A stretch of DNA of 64,000 nt from Dermanyssus gallinae (GCA_003439945.1 QVRM01002786.1:62001-126000); one strand, 5' to 3'. Positions 23,301-35,180 are shown, counted from the stretch's first letter. The notes: generated from the letters alone by a model not told the origin. A program made the numbers and translations.

Positions 23301-23948
23301 TAGGTATCAGCCACCTGCTGCCACGTTGGTTAGAGAGCAAACGCGGATTACCAATAGCGTCCTTCAACTAACTGCGCGTTTCCCTATGGCCCCTGACAGT
23401 GTCTTTAAAATGCTTTTGGCGGATTTTCGCACATAGCTTAGGAAGACTCACCCCTCAGCACTCAAGTCGTTCTGCCCACCCCAACCACCGTCACCTTTGA
23501 GGAGCGACGCCTGTAGAGCAGCTAATGTCACTATGAGATCGCCTTTCTTTGAGCCTAATGATAAATCGACAACTGACATAGTTCAGTGGACAAGGCGGTA
23601 GGCGCAGAATAACACGGCGGCGCCATTAACCCCGACGTCAACAACAGGCGCTTCGGCACCGATCTCGCCATGAACTGCCCTCATGCTGTTGGAGGGCCGC
23701 CCTATTTAGCGTAGGAGCCGTTAAACTAAGCGACTGTCCGCCAAAATCGCAGAATACTCTCAGTCGTTCCGCGTGGTGTGAGAGTCACAGTCGCTGCCGA
23801 ACTGACCAAGAATCTAATCAAGTCGATTTCTCCGCGAGGGATCTGAAGTCGTCGTCACATCTGGCTTATTTTGCAACAAATGTCATCATGATCTCTGGAC
23901 AGAAGGTAAAGGGAACGTCCTAGTGTTCGGGATAACCTTAGTCAAATT

Positions 23949-24940
23949 ATGACTTGTGCCCCATTCGACACCACCATTGATGCTAACCGTTGCGCCCAAT
24001 CGAAGACTATCAGTGACGAGAGATCAAAAGCTCAGGGAACACAGGCAAAGATGGCTCAGGGGGATTTTTTTGCAGCAGCACACATGCTAATTTCAACGGA
24101 TATCTTACCTTCACAAGAGTTTAACACGTATCGCATACTTAACTTAAGACATTCGGATATGGCAGAAACATCCGCATATACGACGCCACTTCGAGTCGTT
24201 CCCTCAGCCGATGAAATCAACATTACTCCTAGAAAAGTTCAAGCAGCAATTCAGAATTTCTCAAGTAGCTCGAGTGGATGCCAGGACGCCTAAGCACCTA
24301 ATTCATTTTATTGGGAAGGTTAATCAAATCTGCCTTCTTCTCCTTGCTTTGACGGACTTCTGCAACGTTGTGGTACCAGGCGTCCCATAGAGTAATTTCT
24401 ATGGAGCCCACCGCATAGCTTTGACTTGATAAAAGACGGCGGTCTCCGGTCGATAGCAATCGGGAAAACCCTGTGCCGGCTAGTGTGCCCTTTTAACTCG
24501 GTTATAGAGGGAGAGGACCCGCGGCTGCTGTCCACGCTGCAAGACATTTTTCAAAATAATATTTAAAATAATAACTTGATTTCAAATTAGGTGTTGAAAA
24601 AAAAAGTTTTAAAAAGCCTGTACTTCCCTGAGAAAGAATGTGATTTTTGTCGCTGTCGAGTCAAACTTCCCAGTAATGCAGACTACCAGATATACAGAAG
24701 CACATCCAATCTATTCTGGAGGAAAATATATATATGGAGCTGTTCTAGAAGCTGTGGGAGGCACTCGCGCCACACCGCCCTTAACGAGCTGATTTCACAG
24801 CTAACGTGCCCCCTAATCAAACTGACAGCGGAATCAAGTTTACCGCCTGACGGGGTGATCTTTGTTCTGTGGTCCTCAAGGAAAGCCCTTGTGTGGGACA
24901 CGCTAGTGCCGTCTTACAGAAGTCGAGCTTCAAAATAAGG
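23949..24940 (+). mobile_element. Family D retrotransposon, copy D3, internally deleted
   Basis: The 5' half (23949-24550) carries the N-terminal RT region: TTPLRVVPSADEI, VQAAIQNF-SSSSGCQDA, PKHLIHFIGK and, with frameshifts, FYGAH-IAL and an AIGNTLCRLV-like block. The 3' part (about 24740-24938) jumps to the C-terminal domain: GRHSRHTALNELI, LPPDGVIFVLWSSRKALVWD and LVPSY. The whole RT palm and thumb are missing, so an internal deletion joins the two. The PDG...W-D core aligns with the RPDG...WDAT core of D4. It is dead, and useful mainly because it shows the N-terminal RT region absent from the other copies. Confidence 0.6.
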
Positions 24941-25345
24941 AACCGCTGTTGTAATTTAACGTAGCAGCGAAAACGTCTAAATTGGCGCGAATTGAAAGCA
25001 GCATTTATAGTGCAGCCAGTTGCATCAGAAACACTGGGGATTATAAGCGAATTTACACTGACATTCTTAAGAGACGTTGGGAAAAAGCGATACGTGGGAA
25101 TGATGAGATAAGGGCGGGGGATTTTTGCTGCAGAGAATATCAATAGAAGTTTAACGTGGAAATGCGGCAACGCTGCTAGACTCGCCCTCATACATTGGTT
25201 TACCAGGGCTGATCTAATTGTGTACAACATATTTGTTTTCATACAATTTATACATCGACCATGTAAGATCTAATTGGAAACTTGCCACTTGTAAAGAACG
25301 TATTTCTCTCTAGTCCGCAATTTCTGCTTTTTTTTGGGTACACAG
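24941..25345. other. Non-coding stretch
   Basis: Nothing recognised. Overlapping chance frames on the minus strand. Confidence 0.4.
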
Positions 25346-26100
25346 CAATAAAGGAAACAACAACTCCAAGGACAACGACATTTCAGAAGACGAAAGTGTG
25401 CAACGACAAATAACAAGCATAGTGGAATTATGGCGGAAACACATGCTCACTATGCATTTGTCAGCACATTGACAGATTTTAGGTCAGATACGGTCTTTTA
25501 TTTGCCTATAAATAAGCAAACGTCCACGTCCTATAATACGAGGTCGAAGTGTTAGTGAAAACGTGCACACACAGGCTTGATTTTTTTCTGGATATGTATT
25601 TGGATGGTGAGTCACTTAACGGCTACAATAACTGTGTTATAACTAACGCGGTAAGATGTATTTTAGATACTAGAAACAATGTGATATAACTATCAAATTA
25701 ATATTATCTAATATTACATTTTTAAGGAGATAAATTAATATTATGTGCAGATGGTAAACACTAAGGCCAATGACCTGCATTTTTAGTCATTATTAGTCCC
25801 CATAACATGCTAAAAAAGATAAAACTTAATTATTTGATTGTACTCTTGTTTAAAAAAAACATTTTTTCAACAAAGGTACTAGTCAACCGTCCAGGCACTC
25901 TTTAACACCGATATTTTTAGGCCGGGTGACACACACTGTACAGCATTTCTTAGAGATGATTACGATTTCGACAAAAAGTGGCTTATGCGATATACTTATA
26001 ACCCGTGCAGATTCAGGAAAACTGACCTACTAAAATATACAACAAAATGTGTCTATCTCAAATCAACTGAGTCACAATTAGCAATGCTGACTTATCACTG
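25346..26100 (+). other. Two possible small exons upstream of the 26.4 kb candidate
   Basis: After a pyrimidine-rich acceptor (TTTTTTTTGGGTACACAG) an open frame runs 25346-25465 (includes SVQRQITSIVELWRKHM). After another acceptor (GATATTTTTAG) a second runs 25921-26100 (GDTHCTAFLRDDYDFDKKW, MRYTYNPCRF). They can be joined in phase only with a weak GTCAGC donor. The only donor after the second that would match the next candidate exon in phase creates a stop. Frames this short are common by chance. Recorded as a hint of a secreted-type host gene, not as a gene model. Confidence 0.15.
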
Positions 26101-26384
26101 ATGTCACATCATGATAAAGACATCCCCTCGATTGGGCAAAGAATTTCACGCTACCGAAAAAACACCTTAGTCTGACTGCTAAAAAAGATCTTTCTACAAT
26201 TAGGATAGGTTCGGCCATTTATTTTGCAGATTCATATAAAGCTGCAATTAAAAATAGTCTATTCCCATAGCTAGACACCGTCAGGTAAAGTTGTACAAGA
26301 ACGGTGTTTTTGAGATGAGGGCAGCCTTCAATAGCATGTTTTAATTAAGAACTATAATTTATTCTTTTTTTATTTTTCATATAG

Positions 26385-26932
26385 GAGTTTGCGGTGAGAC
26401 AAACGCTTCTTCAAAGCAGTTCCACTGTTCCGACCTCAAACTTGACACCGTGGATACAGAGACCAACTTGCTGTGTGAGGACGATTTCGTTTCTGTGACA
26501 TCAGACAGAAATTTTGTTTTTACAATTCTGTCTGTTGTTGGGCACTTCACTTTTAACCTCCGTGCTCCTACGATGGAACTGGACGAGAAACCTTTCAGGC
26601 GCGTACACCTTGGAAACGACACAACGCTAAAGCTCCTAGTCATCTATATTGATTGCTGTTTGTTGGCCTTTGAACGGTCTGGCACTGAGCCAAACTTAGA
26701 TAGTTGGCTTTTATCTCTCCAACATTCAGTTTGGTCTCCAATTGTCCAGGCAATTCGCTCACCTGACCAAGAAGGCATCGTACGTGCGTTTCGGACTTCA
26801 GCGCCGCGTCGATCGTTCACTCAGATCTACTTCTCTCTCGGCAGAGTCACACTCAGCCTGTGCTTGTTTAGCCTAGTATTAGCCGCGCATCGATTTAAAT
26901 GCCAATATAGTTCCACTACGAAGCTCTAAGGT
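26385..26932 (+). CDS. Candidate terminal exon of an unknown membrane-anchored protein
   Basis: I do not recognise the protein. A good 3' splice site (TTCTTTTTTTATTTTTCATATAG, 26362-26384) is followed by a frame open for about 180 codons to the stop near 26929. The translated exon has Cys residues near its start (VCGET, FHCSD, NLLCEDD), a beta-rich middle (FVFTILSVVGHFTFNLR) and a hydrophobic C-terminal segment (VTLSLCLFSLVLAAH) that could be a membrane anchor. No retroelement motif is present and the surroundings are AT-rich. A frame of this length is near the limit of chance in a window this size, so the acceptor is the main support. Confidence 0.35.
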
Positions 26933-26962
26933 CAAGTGATTTAGTACGTGTAGTTTGATTGA

Positions 26963-27025
26963 ATCACTTTACTCTAGAATCAGACGCCATATAACACATG
27001 GCGACTAGTTCTAGAGTGAAGTGAT
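26963..27025. repeat. Imperfect hairpin with 28-bp arms
   Basis: ATCACTTTACTCTAGAA...CGCCAT is followed after seven bases by a near reverse complement ending TTCTAGAGTGAAGTGAT. The arms differ at one position and in a short central stretch. It may be a terminus-only miniature element or a structured 3' region just after the candidate exon that ends near 26929. Confidence 0.7.
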
Positions 27026-27195
27026 CTTTTCACGGTTCTTCATTTAAACAGGCATACACTCAACCACTGCATACATGGTAAACCAAGGAATTGAAATCTA
27101 GGCCGTTTGGCGAACGCTAATTAGTACGAAAAAATATGATCACATGTTCTGCCAGCCATTTTTCATATCATATATCATATCATATCATATCATCT

Positions 27196-29880
27196 TTATT
27201 GAAAAAGGGGTATTACAATAGCAGCAAAGTCGTTTTGAATCTGTGAACGACGTGCAATCCTCCAGGCAAATGAGTTGTTCACAACGTCCACCCGAGCAAT
27301 CTCGTGGGGGTGGATGGAAACGCCGCTCCGGAGATTATTTGGTCTTCGAACAAAATACCTAGTAATAACTTTCTGACGCGCTAGATGTTTAAACATGCGG
27401 TAATCGGCATGGGATTGGTATTCACTAACACTAGGCAATGTGATAAGCTCGCGCGGTAGAAAACACCGACGAGCAACTCGTTTCACAAACTTATCCTGCA
27501 CGCTCCGCAAAAAGTCAACATCTCATTTATAGAATGGCATCCATACGTGACAGCAATAAGTCCACTTTGGTACCACTAAGGTTTGATACAGCTTTAGGTA
27601 CACATTATGGCCCTGTATAATGAAAGACCGCATTATGAGATTACATATTCGAGACGCGGCCTTGACAACCTCAGCCATGTGAGGTCTAAACTTCATTTGG
27701 CGGTCGAGAGATCACCCCGAGGTCCTTGTAGCGTGAGACTTCAGGAATGGGTTGGCTGTTTAGCATGTACTGAGTAGTATCTGGCAATGTCTTAGGAACA
27801 GCAGATTTGGAAGAAGATATTTGCATGCGGTTTTCCTCTGCCCATAGGGATACGGTATCAATCGCTTTTTGTAGAATAGCTATGTTGCTGTCATTTTTGC
27901 CTCAACATAGATTTTGAGATCGTCCGCATACAGCTTATATGTAACACCAATATCTCGAAGCATTACCCCGAGATCCTGTACAAGTATAGTGTACATTAGG
28001 GGGCCTAAGCATGAGCCCTGCGGGATACCAGATACACACCTGCCGACTGCGGAATAGCTATTCTCAACTTTGACGACAAATGTACGGTCTCTCAGGTATG
28101 CTCTGCACCAGTTTATGATTCTGGGGCCGATACCTAACGCTGACATCTTTGTCAGAAGCAGATGATGGTCAACGCGGTCAAACGCACGTGAAAAATCAAA
28201 GTAAACGACATGCAGAGGGATGTTGCGATTTCGGGCCAGCGCAAAATCGTGAGCTACTTCCAATAACTGGGTACCCGTTGATCGACCCTTTGTAAAACCA
28301 TGTTGTGAAGAGTCCAACAGGTCTTTAGAATCAAGAAATGTGTAAAGCTCAGCCACAATTATTTTCTCCATTAGCAAACAAGATATTGAACATTGAGACA
28401 CAGGTCTGTAATTTTCTGGCGCTGCATGAGAACCCTTTTTGTGCGTCGGGGTGATAATGGACTGCCGAAAGAAACTCGGTACTTAACCGTCTTTGAAGGA
28501 GCGAGTAAATATCAATGATAATGGTTCAGCAAAGCTGACAGAGAGCTCTTTGAATAAAATTGGAGGAAGGTTGTCGGGAGTCCGCGAGCATTTTCTCTTA
28601 AGGCTGTTGAGGTGCACGATTACCTTCTCCTTGTTAAAAACAATGTATAAGAACGGTCGGGATCTGATTAACGCTGTTGGGAATTCCAGACGGCTGAATA
28701 TATACGCTCTCAAAATAATCTTTCATAGCTGCCGCTTTGTCGGAGTTTTCTGTGACCGTGTCTTTGCCAACTATAAGTGGAGCCACTCCAGACTGCAGTG
28801 TTAAACGGCGACCAGCATATCTAAAAAGTCTTTGGCATTACGAATGTTTAGGTTGGCCTCCTCTAGCCGCCTTTTGCGAGTTGCGGCTCGTGCCAATTGA
28901 GTGGATAAGCGCGAGTGTGCACGGGACGATGTCGTCAGACTATGTAGGCGCCTAGATGCGTCCTCTATAAACATTTGCAAGGTAGATGGTTTAGACTTTC
29001 TTAACGAAGTAAACATCTCCATAAAAAGTATAATGGCATTCACAAATGACGTATACTGTGATTCGATGGAGTCACAATGAGATAAAAACGAACGCCAATT
29101 GGTAGCTGCAATGTTAGCCGCAATTGTCATAGTCCGAATGGAAGTAATCTAGGGAAGGGCTAGCGGACTTTTGAGGTGTGTCAATAAGTATTTTAAAATA
29201 CACAGCAAGGTGATCTGACTTTACGGGTGGCTCGTCTGCTAAAAGCTCTGCTATAATATCTTCGTTGTCAGTAAACCACTAAGGGAACAAAAATGTAAAA
29301 TGCTAAAAATGTACTCTTTGGTGGTTTCCCTTGAGAACAAGTGAATACATCTCCAATTAATATCAGGTTGGTTAAAATCTCCCGTCAGAATGACCGGAAA
29401 ATCTACTTGCAAGAGCTCATCAAGCAAATCACAAAGTGTAGTCATTCGCTCAGCAAGTTGTGTTGCAGAACCCGTAGGTGAAAAATAACAACAAATAAGT
29501 CGGCACTTTTGATCTGTTCCGCATAGTATGTCGATAGCAATGGTCTCTGTAGATTCATCCGTAATAGAAACTTCAATAGCTTGCAATTCGGATGTAGCGA
29601 GAATTCACACACCACCACCACGACTGTTGCGGTCTCTACGAAAAACGGTATATCGACCGCCCAGTGACAGCTCAGCTGATGAGATTTTATCACTGGAAGC
29701 CCATGTCTCGGCGATGCACACTAGGTCAACGTTGTACTCGGAACAAAATTGATTTAATGAGTCACATGCAGAATTCTTAGTAATGGATGCAGCGTTAAAA
29801 GAAATGCAGTTGATAGATTTTCGTTGGGGTGTGTGTCGTTGAAGATTCCGTGTATATGTTGAGTGTGCACAAGTTCGCAT
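27196..29880 (-). pseudogene. LINE ORF2: APE endonuclease and reverse transcriptase, multiply broken
   Basis: Starts at ATG 29880 (MRTCAHSTYT). Endonuclease blocks: FNAASI, CIAETWASS, RDRNSRGGGV, GDFNQPDINW and, in a shifted frame, KSDHLAVYF. A stop codon follows RGGGV directly at 29605-29607. The RT region includes HGFTKGRSTGTQLL, VVYFDFSRAFDRVDHH, VSGIPQGSCLGPL and YADDLKIY (27920-28400), followed by several stops and shifts before the C-terminal block with MFKHLARQKV and NNLRSGVSI, which ends at 27196. Catalytic residues remain readable. The decay pattern is that of a neutral old insertion. Confidence 0.82.
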
Positions 29881-29887
29881 TGTTTTG

Positions 29888-30934
29888 TCAGTGGGTTTCG
29901 GCTGGAAATGTCTCAGCAACGTTAATATTGGCCCCTCGATCCTTATAATCCATAACAAGTGTCCCGGACCCCCATAAAGATTCACAAAAGAGCTTGTCTC
30001 TATCTAGCTCAGATATATCGACAATAAATGAAGAATATGTCGCAAACTTTGGTTTCATTTTGCGTACTCGCAGCGCGGTGATGTTGTTATTTGTAAGGTG
30101 AGTATTCAATTGGGAGGCAGTAACACAATCCTCAAGCCTAGATACGAAAATCATCTGTGTCCGAAAGTTGGCTCGTGCAACTGGTGGTAAGGCTGACATG
30201 CGTGGGCTGGATGCGCTCGAGTTATGAGGACGTTTGCCGGGCTCGCTATTAGCCGAAACTCCAACGTTTAAAATACGGCGCTGCTCCCTGCAGTTCGGTG
30301 TAGTTTTCGGCAAAGGACCGGACTTCAGTTGTGAATGTCTTGCAGTCAGCTGGCTCTGGCGATTTTGCGGCCTCTCGTTTTTGCGTCCAAACGAAACTCG
30401 GGAATCCGAGCGATCATTGCGAGATCGTGATCTGGCCTGGTGTGAATGCTTATCCACAGGACTCGTCTTGTTGCAGTTAGACATCTTTTCCAGCATCGAA
30501 GTTAGATGGCCAACGTCACTTTCGAGCTTTTCGTTTGTACGTTGCTGCTTCTTGACTAACGTGCGAAGTGCACGCACCTCCTGGAGAAGAGTGCGCACAA
30601 TCGATGCCACGTCGCCGGCATCGACGTTGGCATTATCATCATTATTCTCATCCATCTCATCATCACGAGCTTGTTCAGCGTCTGTGTCAGCTGGCGGATT
30701 GCAGCGGTGACACTTGAATTCCTAGGGAGCGGCTGTTTTTCCGACGACATCTTGTGTCTGTATTTGAGTGCACAATATGTGAACTAACTGTTCACATTGG
30801 GAGCAAGAAATTGTGTTTCTGGTACCAACACGGAGCTCACAGTTGGGGCACTTTCTCGGCTCGTGTGTAGCTCGTTTGGGAGAGCTAGTGTGGGCATCCA
30901 CTGATCGCGCCCGCTTCGAACGTAGAGGATGCAT
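29888..30934 (-). pseudogene. LINE ORF1: PHD-like finger, coiled coil, RRM-like C-terminus; one nonsense codon
   Basis: The likely start is the ATG at 30934 (MHPLRSKRAR). A PHD-like finger follows: CPNC, CSQC, HILC and, after an in-frame TAG at 30724-30722, CHRC. Next comes an acidic stretch (MDENNDDNANVDAGD), a heptad-like segment (ASIVRTLLQEVRALRTLVKK) that probably trimerises, a Ser/Arg-rich basic linker, and a C-terminal domain with FVSRLEDCVTASQLNTHL and KFATYSSFIVDISELD. These are features of RNA-binding ORF1 proteins of CR1/Jockey-like LINEs. The stop TGA at 29890-29888 lies 7 nt before the ORF2 ATG. One nonsense codon breaks an otherwise open frame of about 349 codons. Confidence 0.72.
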
Positions 30935-31066
30935 CTTCAATAGATGTTGGATTGCCCACTTACAAGGTGTGAGAGACACTGAGCGGTTGCACAAGCACAA
31001 CACAAAGTCACCAAACTGAGGACGATTTGACCACACAGTGTTCAGACACGGATGTTGATTTTGCAA

Positions 31067-32059
31067 TCAATTCGTCGAATACGCTCGTACGCTGTATTGC
31101 TACAAAAACGCGTTACAAATTATCTACATGCATGTATTTATGGTTCACGACAGCGTGTAGGACATGCGGATCGACTTAGTTTTTCAAAGTTTCACCTTTC
31201 TGAAAAGACTATAGAGATGATTGCAGGAATTCAGCAAGCAGACAACACCGGGCAAGTCTGTTTTGGTTTATCGGCCTTAGGGGGATGCTATCAAACATGC
31301 ATGAGGTAAGAAGGGTATCTGAGGTCTTTGTAACCAACCCGACTATCGGCACTTCAGTGGACCGACAAGTGAAATTTGTCTTTCAGGGAAACTGTTGCAC
31401 ATAGATCGTCAAAACTGCAATTTTACACCGCTTTAGATATTTCTAAAATTTTAGTTTACGAGATACTTCTTTTACCGCTGTACTCTACCTATATTAGTCG
31501 TCATTTCACCAGCGTGGCTTAAACCTCCAGGCTGTTCACGATTATCTTGTACAGCGGCTAGCTCGAAAGTGCAATAAAGATTTAAAAAAATTAATTGTCT
31601 TGTCAAGCGTAGTAACGACGCTTCAAACCCACGACGTCTGCTTGCTAAAGAGGCTTCTTCGGGGTGAATAAATCAACCGTTACTTTGATGTCAAGTGTAA
31701 CTATCTACGAAGCTCTGTATCAGTGCACATGCCGGAAGTTGATATATTCGACATTATAAATAATGCGTATGTCTAGACGCGTTCATGCAGATTGGAAGAT
31801 TGCAAACGTTTCGTGCGTAGACATTTTTGTAACAAAAGCGGCATTGCCTTCTATTGTGAGCAACGCCACTTTAATGGTTATCGCCATTTTGCAAAGTCAA
31901 AGGAACCATCATCGTGGCACGGTGTCGCTAACAAAACTGTTGTTTACACGCTGCTGGACTTTTGAATAAGAGACTGCACCTAAGGCTGTGCGTTAAATTC
32001 GATATATATATATTCGACAAGACATACGCGATAGCATTTTCCGCAAAATGCCCTTGATT
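31067..32059. other. Non-coding stretch, nothing recognised
   Basis: AT-rich, with short frames only and a short (TA) tract near 32002. Confidence 0.45.
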
Positions 32060-32660
32060 GTAACAATTGTTCAAAATGCATATAACATGGACAATTATAC
32101 AGATAATACAATTAGACAGTCAGCTGCCCGCGGCATGTTATTCAAGAGAGGCAGTGCAGTGATCTCTGCGCAAGGGCCAGGCAGGCAGACGCACGAAACT
32201 TCGTACACACCTGAAGGCACGGTCGACAGACGCACTCGGTGTACTCCTCGTGGAAGCTCGTGTTTGAACAGATCAGGTGATGATGGCTATGAGCTATGTA
32301 TCTAGTATACGTGGCGAATGTCACATGCAACCAGACCAGAGGTGAGAGACACTGAAAATATCCAGGTATCCAGGTAACTCCTCTAGTCGTACATTGAGAA
32401 ACACGTGTTAAGCAAACCAAAGTTTGGCCGCGTGAGGTGTTCCCGTACTCTGTCAAGACCATACATCAGCGCTGGAACAATCTTGAGGTAGAAAAGCGCC
32501 ACTGCCGTCGGGACAGACAGTCGCCGGACATTGCCTACCTCTCCATAAAGAGAAATTAGGGCTGTGCGCACTGTCTCGACGATGTGAGCAGTGAAGGTGG
32601 TTCCAGTATAATGAAGCCGAAGCTCCAGATACTGAAAAGAGTTGACGAATTCCAAAGATT
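32060..32660 (-). mobile_element. LINE family L, 3' fragment, copy B
   Basis: Minus strand. The frame 32655-32383 reads FVNSFQYLELRLHYTGT, TALISLYGEVGN, LSVPTAVALFYLKIVPALMYGLD and reaches NTCFSMYD. This matches the thumb region found after the palm in many LINE reverse transcriptases. A second, overlapping frame (32360-32142) gives the Cys/His tail HVTFATYTRYIAHSHHHLIC, TECVCRPC and ASACLAL, as in copy A. The non-coding end also matches copy A. A frameshift separates the two halves. Confidence 0.7.
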
Positions 32661-33055
32661 AGCCGCCGCAACGTTTAACGTCTTTAGCAGGCAATCGGCC
32701 GCAAAATGCCGCGCATGAATTAGAGAGCTAGCAACCTGTACAATAAGTCTACAGGATGGTGGTTATCTATACGATATACAAATCGCTCGGAGCATGTGAT
32801 TTTGTAAATATACTAGCTTTTCAAAGTATTCAGTCACCGAGTGTTATAACGCCTATACAGCTAGAATACGCCATTTGGCACATCTCAATGAGTATACAGC
32901 CCAGAAAACAACCCGGTCTACTGCGAAAGATACGCATACACAAAAAGGGCAGGCAACTCCCATAGGCTCAAAACCCACACCCACCGGACGGTCAATGGCG
33001 ACGGGACCGGCGGCAGCAGATTGCAGCTTTTCAGGTATATTGATAGTCGACGACA

Positions 33056-33099
<44 letters not shown>

Positions 33100-33100
33100 T
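33056..33100. repeat. (ACT)n microsatellite
   Basis: About 15 ACT/CTA units without interruption. Confidence 0.95.
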
Positions 33101-33380
33101 AACTATTAGTCCTAGAAAGACGACTTCGGGGACTACTGTTGCAATGACTATTACAGACCACCACCACCGCAACCACCGCAGGCTGCTAACAGTTCTGTTT
33201 GTCGTTCGAAGTGCAGGAGGCACGACGAGTCTCTCATTTGGTGATAGGAGGACAACAAATTGAATAGAGGCCTAAAGCTGATTGGAAATCGCCGCCATTC
33301 AAATAATCATCATCATCGTTGTCGTCGTCGTCGTCGTCGTTTCGGTCCGGTGGAGGGCAGTGTCCTTGTTGTCGTTGTTG

Positions 33381-33555
33381 TAGGTGGTGATGCTGCTGCT
33401 GCTGCTGCTGTGGCTGTTATTGGCGTCGCCGTCGTCTATGAAATAATCCTCATTCGACGCCTCGGGTTTTCGAGTCCTTTTGCCTGGTCCACCAGCCAAA
33501 TAAATCAATTTGCCAATCATTCATCCAGCCACCGCTGCTGCTGCTGCTGCTGCAC
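33381..33555. repeat. GCT/CTG triplet runs
   Basis: Two short (GCT)n runs, at about 33389-33408 and 33531-33553, in a GC-rich block. Confidence 0.85.
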
Positions 33556-33705
33556 GCCTTCACTACACGACGCTACATCGTCGACCTCGGCACGGCGTCC
33601 TCAAATTCGGTCGGACAGCGGTGAACGACCGCGTGTTGGAGCTGCTTCTACCTTGCGACGACGATCCAGGTTCAAGGCAAGTCAACTCAACTTGTCCGAC
33701 ACTAT

Positions 33706-33846
33706 CATATATATATATATATATAGATATATAGAAGGCGACCACTGCCGAGTGTGCAAACGTATTGTAAACGATTAATAAATAATCACAATATTATATA
33801 TATATATATATATATACATATATTTATATATATATATACATATATT

Positions 33847-33877
<31 letters not shown>

Positions 33878-33901
33878 GTATATATATTTATATATATATA
33901 T
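33706..33901. repeat. (TA)n-rich block
   Basis: TA arrays at 33706-33725 and 33793-33901. The larger one is interrupted by CATATATTTATA-type units that recur several times, so it is a compound repeat. Confidence 0.93.
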
Positions 33902-34544
33902 CACTATCGAATAGTTACTGTAAGGTAATAAGTAGTCGTGTGCGCTTCTAAAGCTATGAAGAGGTATTGATCTGATGGGATATGTCATTTAAGCATGCAC
34001 TCAATCTTAAGATGCCCTCTGGCAAAAAATTAGTTACTCCGCAATCACGGATTGGATCGCCATAGGTACAAAAAAGATTGCCAATGGTACTCAAAATTGA
34101 GCCCTGTGAATAGTCGTAGAGTTGTGATTTGAAGGTATTTGACATAAATGCTAATAAATGAATTTTGTTCTTTACGAATTTTCTTCAAAATGGCTATGTT
34201 GATTCCTCTACCTGGCGTTGTATGTTCTTTAAAAGGAGCAGTTTTTTTTTCTCACAAACGCGACGATGTGCTTAGTTTCTGTATCGAAATACTGGTTGTA
34301 TCGTAATCTCGCATTCGGTAATCCTATGTCGAACAACAACACCAGTAACATAGATTTTAGTGGTTTCACTCTCACTTTGAAACAAGACTTTTCAAAAACC
34401 ATGTTTCACTGAAAAAAAATTTGCTTTAGAGAGCTTTACAATTCTCTATGAAAATGTGTAACATTTTCCCGACACCCTGTATACATACATCTTTTTTTGT
34501 GGAGAAGGCTAAATGCTGTTACGCACTGTTGCAACAAGCGTGTT

Positions 34545-34640
34545 CCCACTCGTGAGCCGGGTGGGACTCGACACCAGCGGTTGGATGTTTATCCGCCAAG
34601 ACTCCTACCCACTAAACACACCTCCCCCTTAAGCTTGACT
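34545..34640 (-). mobile_element. tRNA-like SINE head, second family
   Basis: Minus strand: TTTAGTGGGTAGGAGTCTTGGC resembles an A-box region, and about 30 nt later GTGTCGAGTCCCAC resembles a B box with changes. It differs from family S and has no identifiable body, so this is a weak call. A decayed tRNA pseudogene is the alternative. Confidence 0.4.
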
Positions 34641-34739
34641 CTCTAATAGCCCAGTTATCCACAGAACAGTACTATGGGCCATTAGGAGAAGTGGCGAGCA
34701 CCTAATAGGTCATTTGGCCGAGGTCACTCACGGGTTCCC

Positions 34740-35180
34740 CCACCGGTCCGAAATGCTTGTCCCAACACCTGCAAACCCGTTTGATTGCAAGCCACGTTAT
34801 CTGTTGATGTCGTAAGCGCAATCCGTTCTCTTCTGTGTCTGACAAGCTCTGCTTTGTTTTTCATTACTGCAGTTGCCATTTCTCGTTCAGCTTCCATGCT
34901 TACGCTGTGCTGCATATGTACTCTACAAACACCCTCACGATACTTCTCGATGCTTCTGGTGTTCCAACTCCTTGCTTTTCTGCTTCTCTGACCAATTATG
35001 ATGTTAGCAGCGCTATGGTGGTTGTTCTTACCTGCTATAATGCATTGCATTTCAGGAGAGTGTGTTCGGGGCCATCGTCGATGATGTCCGCACAGTGCGC
35101 GCAGGTTTCCGAGAGAGTTTTGCCTAAACGAAAGAGATAGCTTTGGAAATCACCAGGCGGTCTATCTACTTTTTATGTCT
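34740..35180 (-). pseudogene. R1-like LINE C-terminal fragment
   Basis: Minus strand frames give FQSYLFRLGKTLSETCAHCADI, then DDGPEHTLLKCNA, then AANIIIG and EREMATAVMKNKAELVRHRRER. The pattern C-x2-C...D..EHTL..C after a short F..YL.R block, followed by AxxII and a charged ending, is the usual C-terminus of R1-clade and related LINE ORF2 proteins (a zinc-like motif). One stop lies just after the motif. The upstream RT domain is not seen. Confidence 0.55.

Larger units (their letters stand above)
27163..31060 (-). mobile_element. Decayed CR1-group LINE with PHD-type ORF1
   Basis: On the minus strand: ORF1 (about 30934-29888), ORF2 (29880 to about 27200), then AATAAAGAT and a tail of GATAT repeats (27163-27192). 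ORF2 motifs clearly resemble the element at 4.93-9.82 kb (RGGGV, GDFNQPDINW, YFDFSRAFDRVDHH, SGIPQGSCLGPL, YADD). ORF1 is unrelated in layout and lacks the esterase. At least one stop in ORF1 and several stops and shifts in ORF2 mark it as older. The 5' limit is estimated from where ORF1-like sequence fades. Confidence 0.82.
32661..34539. other. Triplet- and (TA)n-rich non-coding stretch
   Basis: Contains (ACT)n, GCT-repeat and (TA)n arrays listed separately. The long Ser/Val/Thr frames at 32.85-33.78 kb read through repeats in all three frames on both strands, so they are not evidence of genes. 33150-33680 is GC-richer than its surroundings, with GTC and GCT runs. Confidence 0.5.

Noticed and set aside
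32853..33778. Long Ser-, Val-, Thr- and Arg-rich frames on both strands
   Set aside because: All pass through triplet repeats (ACT, GTC, GCT), and frame openness follows the repeat.
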